Translations under genes and position numbers: made by a program | Shown here: piece by piece, positions 44,222 through 53,700 of the stretch | How the letters are laid out: every line of letters begins with the position of its first letter | Position numbering within the stretch: position 1 is the first letter of the stretch | Notes under the pieces: model-generated | Databases searched by the model: none | Told to the model about the DNA's origin: nothing | The model's input: only the letters and a program-made list of their open reading frames with translations | Assembly (NCBI RefSeq): GCF_001679645.1 | Contig: NZ_LRUN01000016.1 | Coordinates: 1 to 59,464 of the forward strand | Origin: Pseudomonas bananamidigenes | GTDB lineage: Bacteria; Pseudomonadota; Gammaproteobacteria; Pseudomonadales; Pseudomonadaceae | Reading direction: 5' to 3' | Length of the DNA: 59,464 nucleotides

Positions 44222-44728
44222 ATGACTCAAGTCAAACTGACCACCAACCACGGTGACATCGTCATCGAACTGAACGCTGAAAAAGCCCCGATCACCGTGG
44301 CCAACTTCATCGAATACGTCAAAGCCGGTCACTACGAAAACACCGTTTTCCACCGTGTCATCGGTAACTTCATGATCCAGGGCGGCGGTTTCGAGCCAGG
44401 CATGAAAGAAAAGAAAGACAAGCGTCCAAGCATCCAGAACGAAGCCGACAACGGTCTTTCCAACGACAAGTACACCATCGCCATGGCCCGCACCATGGAG
44501 CCGCATTCGGCTTCTGCGCAGTTCTTCATCAACGTGGCCGACAACACTTTCCTGAACCACAGCGGCAAGAACGTTCAGGGCTGGGGCTACGCGGTATTCG
44601 GCAAAGTGACCGCCGGTACTGAAGTGGTCGACAGCATCAAGAAAGTGGCAACCGGCTCCAAGGCTGGCCACCAGGACGTACCAAACGACGACGTGATCAT
44701 CGAGAAAGCCGAGATCATCGAAGCGTGA
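44222..44728 (+). CDS. ppiB: Peptidyl-prolyl cis-trans isomerase B (cyclophilin)
   Basis: 168-residue cytoplasmic cyclophilin. Active-site residues are visible in [14 protein letters not shown] (Arg, Phe, Gln) and SASAQFFIN, and the [17 protein letters not shown] strand is conserved. No signal peptide, so the cytoplasmic form. Of two close ATGs, 44222 is 8 nt from AAGAG and is preferred over 44216. The stop overlaps the lpxH GTG start by 4 bp. Confidence 0.94.
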   Translation: MTQVKLTTNHGDIVIELNAEKAPITVANFIEYVKAGHYENTVFHRVIGNFMIQGGGFEPGMKEKKDKRPSIQNEADNGLSNDKYTIAMARTMEPHSASAQFFINVADNTFLNHSGKNVQGWGYAVFGKVTAGTEVVDSIKKVATGSKAGHQDVPNDDVIIEKAEIIEA

Positions 44729-45480
44729 TATTGCTGATTTCAGACTTGCATCTGGAAGAGGAGCGCCCGGACATCACCCGGGCGTTTCTGGATTTGCTCG
44801 CCGGACGCGCCCGCTCGGCGAGTGCGTTGTACATTCTGGGCGACTTTTTCGAGGCATGGATCGGCGACGACGCCATGACCCCTTTCCAGCGCTCCATCTG
44901 CCAGGCCCTGCGCGAATTGAGCGACAGCGGCACGGCCATATTTCTGATGCACGGCAATCGCGACTTTTTGCTCGGCAAGGCTTTCTGCAAGGAGGCCGGC
45001 TGCACGCTGTTGAAAGACCCGAGTGTCGTGCAGCTCGCAGGCGAGCCGGTGCTGCTGATGCATGGCGACAGCCTCTGCACCCGCGACGAAGCCTACATGA
45101 AGCTGCGTCGCTACCTGCGCAACCCGGTCACCCTGTTCATCCTGCGCCATCTGCCCTTGCGCACCCGCCACAAACTGGCGCGCAAGCTGCGCAGCGAAAG
45201 CCGCGCACAGACACGGATGAAGGCCAATGACATCGTCGATGTCACGCCGGAGGAAATTCCGCGGATCATGCAGGAGTACGGGGTGAAAACCCTGGTGCAC
45301 GGGCACACCCACCGCCCGGCCATCCACAAGTTGCAGATTGGCGATCAGGCGGCAAAGCGGATTGTGCTGGGGGACTGGGATCGTCAGGGCTGGGCGTTGC
45401 AGGTGGATGAGAACGGGTTTGCGTTGGCGCCGTTTGATTTTGCCCCGCCGCCGGCACTGCCCGCCCCTGCCACCGTTTGA
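44725..45480 (+). CDS. lpxH: UDP-2,3-diacylglucosamine diphosphatase
   Basis: 251-residue metallophosphoesterase of lipid A synthesis that releases lipid X and UMP. Metal-binding motifs are [37 protein letters not shown] and VHGHTHRP, in the order expected for LpxH. The GTG start overlaps the ppiB stop. The C-terminal 15 residues are rich in Pro and Ala. A dispersed repeat begins 1 bp after the stop. Confidence 0.94.
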   Translation: MILLISDLHLEEERPDITRAFLDLLAGRARSASALYILGDFFEAWIGDDAMTPFQRSICQALRELSDSGTAIFLMHGNRDFLLGKAFCKEAGCTLLKDPSVVQLAGEPVLLMHGDSLCTRDEAYMKLRRYLRNPVTLFILRHLPLRTRHKLARKLRSESRAQTRMKANDIVDVTPEEIPRIMQEYGVKTLVHGHTHRPAIHKLQIGDQAAKRIVLGDWDRQGWALQVDENGFALAPFDFAPPPALPAPATV

Positions 45481-45481
45481 T

Positions 45482-45592
45482 GATCGTTCCCACGCTCTGC
45501 GTGGGAATGCAGCCCGGGACGCTCCGCGTCCCATGCCGAAGCGGACGCGGAGCGTCCATTGAGGCATTCCCACGCAGAGCGCGGGAACGATC
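45482..45592. repeat. GATCGTTCCCACGC-type dispersed repeat, copy 1
   Basis: Long imperfect palindrome with nested hairpins (GTTCCCACGC...GCGTGGGAA, GGGACGC...GCGTCCC), ending in GGGAACGATC. It lies between convergent lpxH and emrB. The first 53 nt are identical to copy 2 at 50559. Confidence 0.9.
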
Positions 45593-45600
45593 TTGCAAAC

Positions 45601-47130
45601 TTAATGACCGCTGGCCGCCGGACCTGCCTTGGCAGCAAACGGCGGTTTGGCCAGCCAGACAATCAAGATCAACCCCATGAACCCCCACCCCAAGAGCGTG
45701 AAGTAATCCACGGTGGAAAGCATGTACGCCTGACTCGTCAGCACATGATCGAGCTGCGCATACGCCGGGTTGCTCGCCCCGCCCAATTGATTCAGCGCCT
45801 CACGGGTCGCCGGCTCATAGGTGCTGATGCTTTCGCTCATGTAGGCATGATGCTGATCCGCCCGGCGAATCCAGATCCAGGTGGTCAGCGACGCCGCAAA
45901 GCTGCCGCCCAGTGTCCGCAGGAATGTCGCCAGACCGGCGCCGTCGGCAATCTGGCTCGGCGGCAGGTCGGACATCAGGATGCTCAAGGTCGGCATGAAG
46001 AACAGCGCCACGCCGATCCCCATGAACAACTGCACCAGCGCAATGTGCTGGAAGTCCACTTCGTTGGTGAATTCGGCACGCATGAAGCAGCTCAGGCCGA
46101 TCGCCAGGAACGCCAGCCCGGCCAGCAGGCGCAGGTCGAACTTGTGCGCGTACTTGCCGACAAACGGTGACAGCAGCACCGGCAAAATCCCGATCGGCGC
46201 CACCGCCAGACCGGCCCAGGTCGCGGTGTAACCCATCTGGGTCTGCAACCACTGCGGCAGGATCAGGTTGATGCCGAAGAATCCGGCGTAACCCAACACC
46301 AGCACCAGCGTACCGATGCGGAAGTTGCGGTGGGCGAACAGGCGCAGATTGACCACCGGATGCCGGTCGGTCATTTCCCAGATCACGAACACCGCCAGGG
46401 CGATCACCGAAATCGCCGCGCCGATGATGATGAAGTTCGACTCGAACCAGTCCAGGTCATTGCCCTTGTCGAGGATCACCTGCAACGCCCCCACGCCGAT
46501 GATGAGCGTGATCAACCCGACGTAATCCATCGGTTGACGGCTGGTGACCACCGGGCGTTTTGCCAGTTGCGAACGCACCACCATCACCGCGAATACACCG
46601 ATCGGCACGTTGATGAAGAAGATCCACGGCCAGCTGTAACTGTCGGTGATCCAGCCACCGAGAATCGGGCCGGCAATCGGCGCCACCACCGTGACCATCG
46701 CCAGCAACGCCAGGGCCATGCCGCGCCTAGCGGGCGGGTACACCGCGATCAACAGCGTCTGAGTCATCGGGTACAGCGGCCCGGCCACCAGCCCTTGCAG
46801 GACCCGGAAACCGATCAGCTCGGGCATCGAGGTGGAAATGCCGCAGAGAAACGAGGCCAGCACAAACAGCATGGTGGCCCAGAGAAACAGCTTCACCTCA
46901 CCGAAACGCCGGCTCAGCCAGCCGGTGAGCGGCAGTGCGATGGCATTGCTCACGGCGAACGAGGTGATGACCCAGGTGCCCTGCTCCGAACTCACACCGA
47001 GGTTGCCGGAGATCGTCGGCAGCGCCACGTTGGCGATGGTGGTGTCGAGCACTTGCATGAAAGTCGCCAGCGACAGACCGATGGTGCTGAGCAACAGGCT
47101 GGGCGGCGAAAAAGAGGCGTTATTGCTCAT
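45601..47130 (-). CDS. emrB: EmrB/QacA-type MFS drug efflux pump (DHA2)
   Basis: 509-residue proton antiporter with 14 predicted helices. DHA2/EmrB motifs are LDTTIANVALPTISGNLG in helix 1 and the WLSRRFGEVKLF A-motif loop. The NVPIGVFAVMV segment and GPILGGWITDSYSWPWIFF (motif C/D1 region) are also present. With EmrA and the outer-membrane factor it forms a tripartite exporter. AGGA lies 7 nt upstream of the start. The gap to emrA contains a REPIN. Confidence 0.9.
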   Translation of the reverse strand: MSNNASFSPPSLLLSTIGLSLATFMQVLDTTIANVALPTISGNLGVSSEQGTWVITSFAVSNAIALPLTGWLSRRFGEVKLFLWATMLFVLASFLCGISTSMPELIGFRVLQGLVAGPLYPMTQTLLIAVYPPARRGMALALLAMVTVVAPIAGPILGGWITDSYSWPWIFFINVPIGVFAVMVVRSQLAKRPVVTSRQPMDYVGLITLIIGVGALQVILDKGNDLDWFESNFIIIGAAISVIALAVFVIWEMTDRHPVVNLRLFAHRNFRIGTLVLVLGYAGFFGINLILPQWLQTQMGYTATWAGLAVAPIGILPVLLSPFVGKYAHKFDLRLLAGLAFLAIGLSCFMRAEFTNEVDFQHIALVQLFMGIGVALFFMPTLSILMSDLPPSQIADGAGLATFLRTLGGSFAASLTTWIWIRRADQHHAYMSESISTYEPATREALNQLGGASNPAYAQLDHVLTSQAYMLSTVDYFTLLGWGFMGLILIVWLAKPPFAAKAGPAASGH

Positions 47131-47166
47131 CGCGAATCCTATGAAACCTGATTGACGCTGCGTCCT

Positions 47167-47273
47167 TGTGGGAGCGAGCCTGCTCGCGAAGACGGCAGAT
47201 CAGCCAACAAAAAACTGTTGAATTGAAAATCGCCATCGTCGGAGCGCCGCCCGGAGCACGCTCGCTCCCACAG
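47167..47273. repeat. Partly degenerate REPIN inside the emr operon
   Basis: Left head TGTGGGAGCGAGCCTGCTCGCGAAG is intact. The right head keeps the outer GCTCGCTCCCACAG, but its inner part has diverged (GGAGCAC in place of GCGAGCA). It fills the emrA-emrB gap. Confidence 0.85.
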
Positions 47274-47281
47274 GGAAAGGA

Positions 47282-48484
47282 TCAGCGTTGCGCGGTCTTG
47301 CTGACTGCGGCGCTGTTGTCGTGGATCAGTTGGGTGATCATCGCGTCGGCCTCACTCAGTTGACGGTCGTAGACGCTGGTGCTGAACGAGGCCTTTTGGG
47401 GTGGCTGTTGGGCCAGAACCGGGCCGCTCTGGTCGTGCAGGTTGACCTCGACATTGGTCGACAGGCCAACGCGCAGCGGGTGTTTGGCCAGCTCTTCAGC
47501 GTTGATATGGATACGCACCGGTACACGCTGCACGATCTTGATCCAGTTACCCGTGGCGTTCTGCGCCGGCAACAGGGCGAACGCGCTGCCGGTGCCGGCA
47601 CCGAGACTGTCGACGGTACCGCTGAATTTCACGTCGCTGCCGTAGATGTCGGACTCGATGTCCACCGGCTGGCCGATGCGCATGTCACGCAGCTGGGTTT
47701 CCTTGAAGTTGGCGTCGATCCACAGCTGATCCAGCGGGATCACCGCCATCAGCGCAGTGCCCGGCTGCACACGCTGACCAAGTTGCACGGTGCGTTTGGC
47801 GACATAACCGGTGACCGGTGCGATCAGCGTGCTGCGGGCATTGTTCAGGTACGCCTGACGCAGTTCCGCCGCCGCTGCCATTACGTCCGGGTGCGACGAA
47901 ACCACGGTGTCATCGACCAGTGCGCTGGTGGTTTTCAACTGTTGTCTGGCATTGGCCAGAGCGTTCTGGGCCGAGGTCAGGTCGTCGCGGGCGTGGGACA
48001 GTTCTTCCTGGGAAATCGCCCCGCCGGCAGCAAGATTTTTCCGGCGATTGTAGTTGTCCTGGGCTTTCTGTACCTCGGCCTGTTGCGCATTGACCTGGGC
48101 CTTCATGCCATCGACGTTGCTGTACAGACCCCGCACCTGACGCACGGTGCGCGCCAATTTGGCCTGGGCACTCTGCAGGCCGACTTCGGCGTCGTTCGGG
48201 TCGAAGTTGACCAGCACCTGACCTTCGTGGACCAGATCGCCATCGTCGGCGCCGATGCTGACCACGGTGCCGGTGACCAGCGGGGTGATTTCAACGACGT
48301 TGCCATTGACATAGGCGTCGTCGGTGCTTTCGTTCCAGCGCCCGATGAATTCGTGATACGCCCAGACGCCGGCACCGGCGAGGGCAACCACGACGGCCAG
48401 CACCAGCAGCATCACTTTGCGCTTGCGCGGATTGCCGGTATCGGGGGTGTTGTCTTGAGCTTGAGTGTTTTCGGCAGTGGCCAT
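47282..48484 (-). CDS. emrA: EmrA-type membrane fusion protein
   Basis: 400-residue HlyD-family periplasmic adaptor. One N-terminal TM helix (RKVMLLVLAVVVALAGAGVWA) follows a short cytoplasmic tail. Then come the lipoyl half TDDAYVNGNVVEITPLV, a coiled-coil of about 110 residues and the barrel segment APVTGYVAKRTVQLGQRVQPG. It links EmrB to the outer-membrane channel. AAGGT lies 8 nt upstream. It is 15 bp downstream of the OMF gene. Confidence 0.9.
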   Translation of the reverse strand: MATAENTQAQDNTPDTGNPRKRKVMLLVLAVVVALAGAGVWAYHEFIGRWNESTDDAYVNGNVVEITPLVTGTVVSIGADDGDLVHEGQVLVNFDPNDAEVGLQSAQAKLARTVRQVRGLYSNVDGMKAQVNAQQAEVQKAQDNYNRRKNLAAGGAISQEELSHARDDLTSAQNALANARQQLKTTSALVDDTVVSSHPDVMAAAAELRQAYLNNARSTLIAPVTGYVAKRTVQLGQRVQPGTALMAVIPLDQLWIDANFKETQLRDMRIGQPVDIESDIYGSDVKFSGTVDSLGAGTGSAFALLPAQNATGNWIKIVQRVPVRIHINAEELAKHPLRVGLSTNVEVNLHDQSGPVLAQQPPQKASFSTSVYDRQLSEADAMITQLIHDNSAAVSKTAQR

Positions 48485-48499
48485 GACAAATACCTTGAA

Positions 48500-49969
48500 T
48501 TAGTTGTGCGCGATAGCTGGGCTGGCGTTGCGGGCGGTCAGGGTCTGCCCCTGAAAGCCGCCACCCAGTGCCTGCATCAGTTGAATCGACAGGTCGATCT
48601 GCTCGGCATTCAGGGTCGCCAGCTGACGCTGGGCCTGCAGCAATTGCTGCTCGATGCTGAGCACGTCCAGGTAGTTGCCGATGCCGGAACCGTAACGCTG
48701 GACCACGGTGTTGTAAGAATCCTGAGCAATCTCGGTCGCGTGCTGCTGGGCGCCGATCTGCCGGCCGATGTCACGCAACTGGTTGATGGTGTCGCCGACA
48801 TCGCCCAGGGCTTTCACCAGACTTTTGTTGTACTGCGCCACGGCCAGGTCGTAATCGGCATCCCGGGCATCGAGGTTGGCGCGCAACCGGCCACCGTCGA
48901 AGATCGGCAACGAAACAGTCGGTGCGATGTTGAAGAAGCGACTGGCGGAGCCGAACATCGCGTCACCCAATAACGATTCGGCACCGGCGGAGGCCGACAG
49001 GTTCAAGTTGGGATAGAAGCGGGTCTTGGCCGAGTCGATGTCCTTGCTCGCAGCCTCGACACGCCAGCGTGCGGCGACCAGATCCGGGCGACGACCCAGC
49101 AGTTCGGCGGGCAAAACCGATGGCAACGCCACAGCACTGGCCTGCAGGACTTTCGGCCGGGCGATCTCGTTGCCGCGATCCGGGCCTTTGCCGAGCAATA
49201 CCGCCAGAGCGATTTTCGCGCTGTTCAGGCGCTTTTCGGCGTCGATCAGACTGGCTTCGGAGCTGGCTTCCAGGCTTTGGGTCTGCTGGAACTGGTACTG
49301 GCTGTCGATCCCGGCGCCCAGACGACGTTGGCTCAGGTCGAGCATCTGTCGGGTGCGTTTGAGGTCTTCGTTGGCCAGGTCATAAACGATATGCGCCTGA
49401 CCCAGATCGCTGTAGGCCCGGGCCACGTCGGCAGCGAGGGTCAACTGAGCTGCCTGACGATCGACTTCGGCGGCACGGGCCTGGCCGAGCGCCGCTTCCC
49501 AGGCGTCACGCTGACCGCCCCAGAGGTCGAAGTTGTAATTGAAGCCGGCGCTGATGTTGCGCGTGGTGGCGTAGGCATCGCCCTGCCCTCGCGGGTCCTG
49601 ATCCTTGGCCAGGCGCGAACGGGTAATGCCGGCGCTGGCATCGAGGGTCGGATAGCGCTCGGCATCGGCGGCATAGGCTGCGGCGCTGGCCTGATGAGCG
49701 CGCGCTTCGGCGATCTGCATGTCCGGGCTGTCGTGCAGGGCTTCTCGGATCAGACCGTCGAGCTGCGGGTCGCCGAGGCTGGTCCACCAATCGCTCTTCG
49801 GCCACGCGGCCGGCGACAGTGTCACGCCATTGAGGGATTGACCGACCTTGAGGTCTTTCGCATCAAGGTTTTTGCCTTGGGTATCGAGGCCACTGTAGTT
49901 GGCGCAACCGGCGAGGATCATCGCCGACAGCAGCAATGCCAGGCTGCTGCGCAAGGTTTTACCGCTCAT
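48500..49969 (-). CDS. Outer-membrane factor lipoprotein of the emr exporter (NodT/OprM type)
   Basis: 489-residue TolC-like lipoprotein channel. The signal ends in a lipobox MILAGC, giving Cys21 or so as the acylated residue. OMF repeats are visible (WWTSLGDPQLDGLIREAL near residue 65, and PTVSLPIFDGGRLRANLDAR). The ATG at 49969 is preferred because AGGTG lies just upstream; the GTG three codons earlier has no such site. It overlaps the end of marR by 11 bp. Confidence 0.9.
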   Translation of the reverse strand: MSGKTLRSSLALLLSAMILAGCANYSGLDTQGKNLDAKDLKVGQSLNGVTLSPAAWPKSDWWTSLGDPQLDGLIREALHDSPDMQIAEARAHQASAAAYAADAERYPTLDASAGITRSRLAKDQDPRGQGDAYATTRNISAGFNYNFDLWGGQRDAWEAALGQARAAEVDRQAAQLTLAADVARAYSDLGQAHIVYDLANEDLKRTRQMLDLSQRRLGAGIDSQYQFQQTQSLEASSEASLIDAEKRLNSAKIALAVLLGKGPDRGNEIARPKVLQASAVALPSVLPAELLGRRPDLVAARWRVEAASKDIDSAKTRFYPNLNLSASAGAESLLGDAMFGSASRFFNIAPTVSLPIFDGGRLRANLDARDADYDLAVAQYNKSLVKALGDVGDTINQLRDIGRQIGAQQHATEIAQDSYNTVVQRYGSGIGNYLDVLSIEQQLLQAQRQLATLNAEQIDLSIQLMQALGGGFQGQTLTARNASPAIAHN

Positions 49970-50441
49970 TGTGTTCACCTAACCGCTGGAGGGTGATGGG
50001 GTCACCGGCCGCCAGCAAAATTTTCTTGAGGATGTATTCCAGGGTTTTCAGCTCGTCCGGTGTGATGGCACCCGCCAGTTCATTCATGGCATCGGCACCG
50101 ATGTGCGGCAGCAGGTCCGCCAGTTGCTGGCCTTGTGCCGTGAGCCTGAGCTGCACCTGACGACGATCGCCCTCGCTGCGCTGGCGCACCAGGAAGTCTT
50201 TTTGCTCCAGGCGATCGAGCATGCGGGTCATCGAACCGCTGTCCAGCGACAGGTGCCGGCACAGCTCGGCCGGGGTGTCGACGCCGTACTGGGCCATGAT
50301 GATCAACACCTTGAACTGCGCGGCGGTGATGCCATGGGGTTCCATGTGGGTGTCGATGATCCGGTCCTTGAGCAAGGCTGCACGGCCAAGCAGCAGGCCG
50401 AGATGGCAATGCTTGAATTCGTCCGGGGTGAAATGCTTCAT
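49959..50441 (-). CDS. MarR-family repressor of the emr efflux operon
   Basis: 160-residue winged-helix regulator. The recognition helix lies in LSLDSGSMTRMLDRLEQKDFL and the wing in RQRSEGDRRQVQLRLT, both standard for MarR/EmrR. As first gene of the operon it probably represses its own transcription from two upstream palindromes, and releases DNA when a phenolic or drug-like ligand binds. The 3' end overlaps the OMF gene by 11 bp. Confidence 0.9.
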   Translation of the reverse strand: MKHFTPDEFKHCHLGLLLGRAALLKDRIIDTHMEPHGITAAQFKVLIIMAQYGVDTPAELCRHLSLDSGSMTRMLDRLEQKDFLVRQRSEGDRRQVQLRLTAQGQQLADLLPHIGADAMNELAGAITPDELKTLEYILKKILLAAGDPITLQRLGEHNER

Positions 50442-50455
50442 GTACGCACCTAATA

Positions 50456-50469
50456 ACTGCCTAGGCAGT
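50456..50469. promoter_or_regulatory. MarR operator, proximal palindrome
   Basis: Perfect 14-bp palindrome ACTGCCTAGGCAGT, 15 bp upstream of the marR start codon, in the leader. It is followed by GAATGT, as in the distal copy. Confidence 0.78.
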
Positions 50470-50483
50470 GAATGTATGTCGAG

Positions 50484-50511
50484 ATGTTACTGCCTAGGCA
50501 GCGAATGTCAA
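50484..50511 (-). promoter_or_regulatory. Promoter of the marR-emr operon with distal operator in its spacer
   Basis: On the minus strand a perfect -35 TTGACA (50506-50511) and a -10-like TAACAT (50484-50489) are 16 bp apart. The spacer contains the second palindrome CTGCCTAGGCAG (50490-50501). The centre-to-centre distance of the two palindromes is 33 bp. Repressor bound here would block RNA polymerase directly. Confidence 0.75.
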
Positions 50512-50558
50512 CGCAATAGTTAGGCTGCTTTGTAATTAGCCGATAATTGACCGCACCA

Positions 50559-50652
50559 GATCGTTCCCACGCTCTGCGTGGGAATGCAGCCCGGGACGCT
50601 CCGCGTCCCATTCAACAATTGAGGCATTCCCACGCGGAGCGTGGGAACGATC
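50559..50652. repeat. GATCGTTCCCACGC-type dispersed repeat, copy 2
   Basis: Same element and orientation as 45482-45592; the first 53 nt are identical, and the centre is shorter. It lies between marR and the end of tamB. Confidence 0.9.
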
Positions 50653-50654
50653 AG

Positions 50655-50680
50655 GTGTTTGGGCGTGGTGTTTGGGCGTG
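50655..50680. repeat. 13-bp tandem duplication
   Basis: GTGTTTGGGCGTG occurs twice in direct succession next to dispersed repeat copy 2. The second unit is followed by GGGACGATCA, which resembles the repeat end. Confidence 0.8.
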
Positions 50681-50716
50681 GGGACGATCAGGCAATCCGG
50701 CGATGGGGAACGCGGG

Positions 50717-53700
50717 CTAGAAATCCCGCTTGTAGAAGATGTCCAGCGAACTGGCCACACCGCTGGCGGCTTCGAGGTAGACCTTTTTGCTGAGCTTGTA
50801 ACGCAGGGCGATGGTGTTGGCCGGTTCGAAGACGCCAACGCCGTAACGCAGGCTGAGCTTCTCGGAGATGTTGCCGCTGGCCACCACGCTGGTGGTATTG
50901 CCACTGCCCTGGGTGTCGAGCTGGAAATCCTGAATGCCCAGATCCTTGGCCAGATTGCTGGTCACCCCGGAACTGCCCATCAGACCCAGACCGAGCGCCG
51001 CTTGCGCAAGCATGTTGTTGTCTTCGCCGTTGCTGCTCAGCGGACGCCCCAGCACCAGATAGGACAATGCCTGCTCCTGACTCATGGCCGGTTCCGAAAA
51101 GATCTGTGTGGTCGGCTGCTCGGCGCTGCCGCTCAGGCGAATGCCGGCGATCACGTCGTCGGTCTGGCGAATCGCTTCGATATCCAGATAGGGCTGATCG
51201 ATCGGCCCGGCAAACAGCAGTCGCGCACGACGTACAGTCAGGCGCTGGCCGTAAGCCCGATAGCGACCGTCGTTGAGCCACAGCTCGCCACGGGTGTCCA
51301 TGTTGTCGCCGATGTGCACGTGCCCTTGCAGGTTGGCGGTGAGGCCGAACCCGGCGAAGCTCAGTTTGTCCTCGCCGACCACCACGTCGATGTCCATTTT
51401 CATGGCCATCGGTGCTTTGCCCTCCTCGGTCTGCGCACCGACGATGATCGTGTCATCGGAGACTTTCACCGTCGATGGCGGCAGTTCGCGCACGGTGATT
51501 TCGCCTCGGGGCACCAACACTTTGCCGGCAATCGCCAGCTCGTCGCCGGCCATGGAAATCTTCAGGTCCGGCGCCACTTCGAGCTTGGCGTAGGGTTCGA
51601 CGGTGACCGGCAGTTGTGTGCCCTTGAGCGCCAGATCCACCATCAGCGCCTGGCCCCAGGCGACGTTGCCGCTGAGGCTGCCCTGCCCGGTCTTGCCGCT
51701 TTTCCAGCCGCCGTCCAGGCGTACCGATTCCCCGGCGATCACCGCTTGCAGTTGCAGATTCTGCAACTCCATCGGCAACTCGGCACCGGACACTTCACCC
51801 TCACTGAGCTGCACCGTGCCGTTGACCAGCGGTGTGAGCAACCCGCCGGAAATCGTGCCGCTGCCATTCAGACGCCCGGTGAGTTTCTCGACCATCGGCA
51901 CGAACGGCCGCGCCACCGACAGATCCAGCCCGCTGAGACGGAACGAGCCATTCAGCGGCTTGTTCTTCGGCAGCGGATTGAGCTGCGCCTGGACCATCAG
52001 TTCACCGAGCTTGCCGCCGACAAAATTGAGGTCGGTGTCGATGCGTTTCGGTGTGAGTTTGCTGGTGAGCCTGAGAGTCTGGTACGGGAAGTCCAGCCAC
52101 TGATCCTTCTCCTTCATGCGCAAGGTGCCGCCGCTGGCATCGACGCTGATCTGGCCGTTCGGGCCACTGGCCGGCAGGTCCAGTTGCAGGTCGGCGTTGA
52201 GCCTGCCCTGCCAGGCGAAATCCTTGGGCAACCATTGCGCCAGGCTTTCGATCGGGAATTGCTTGAGGTGATACCGCAGCTTCGGATCCGGCATCAAACG
52301 CTGATCTTCACCGCACAGACTGGAACTGCCGGACATCCAGCAATGAGCGCCGAAGTTGATCTTGCCGTCGGCCAGGCGCTCGAGTTTCGCCGGGTTTTGC
52401 AACTTCCAGTCCTGACCGCCGGCCTGGATGTCACCGCTGGCCAGACGCCCGCGCCAGTTGCCCTTGTCCAGATTGCCGTCCAGGCCCAGCGCAAGTTTCA
52501 GCTTCGGCCCGAGCAGGTCGAGGTTGAGTTTCTGGCTTTTGATATCGCCCTGGGCACTGACGGTCAGCACACCCAGGTTCGTGTCGCCCGCCTGGATGCC
52601 GCTGCCCTTCAGATCGATTTTTGCCCGTTGCGCACTGTCGAGGGTGGCGTCGAGGTTGAGGGCTTGCAAGCGATTGTCCTGAAACACCAGTTGCGAGCCT
52701 TGCAGATCGAGTTTGCCTTGCGGTGCTTTCAACGTACCGGCGACGTCGACCCGCCCGTTGATCTGCCCGCGCAATTGCGGCCAGAGTTGGGCCAGGCGCG
52801 GCAGCTTGATATCGATCTGCCCGGTGAGTTTCTGTTGCAGGCTGCCCTTGCCGTTGATGCTGTTGTCGCCGAGGCGGATTTGCAGAGCGTTGAGATTCCA
52901 CTGTTCGCCGGCGCCGTCAGCCTTGGCCTGCAACACCGCCGGTTGCCCGCGCAGTTTGCCTTTGAGATCGAGGTCGGCGTTGAGGCTCAGGCGTTCATTC
53001 TTCATCTCGCCCGTGCTTTTCAGCGGCCCGGCCAGTGTGCCCGGCAGCTCCGCCATCCAGTACGCCGGGTTGAGCGCGGACAGTTCCAGCGCCGTGTCCC
53101 AGGCGATACCGTCGGCGAACTGCACGTTCACGTGCCCTTCGGCCTTGCCCTGCCCCGCTTCGAGCTTGAATTGCGGCAGGAAGATCTGCTTGAGATTGCC
53201 ACTGAACGGACTGCTCAGGCTGAACGCCCCGGCCGGGCCATCCAGTGCGGCGGCAAAATTGCCGAGGTATTGGCCGTCGGTGTAGGAGACTTCGCCGTTG
53301 AATGTGCGCAAGGCGACTTGCGGTTCGTCGATCTCGGCATAAAGCCGATGCCACGGGAAATCCTGCCAGTTGATATTGGCCTGAGCGCTGAGGCCTTTGC
53401 TCCAATCAATGTTGCCGGTGAGCTTGAGGCTTTGTTTGTCATTGGCCGTCAGGTCGAGGCCGACGATTTGCGCGCCCTTGGCGTCGACTTTGCCCTTGAG
53501 CAACAGCGCCACCGGGCCTTTGTCGGCGGGCAGCGTTGCATTGCCGAACAATTGGTAACCGTTTTTCAGATCGCCTTCGCCAGTCAATACCAGCTGATTG
53601 AGTTGCAGGGTGTCCGGCAGGTCGGCGCTCGGTTTGAACGCCTCCGAAGTGATGCGCACCTTGGCCGGCAGGTTTTCCGTCAGCGGTTGCAACTCGCCGC

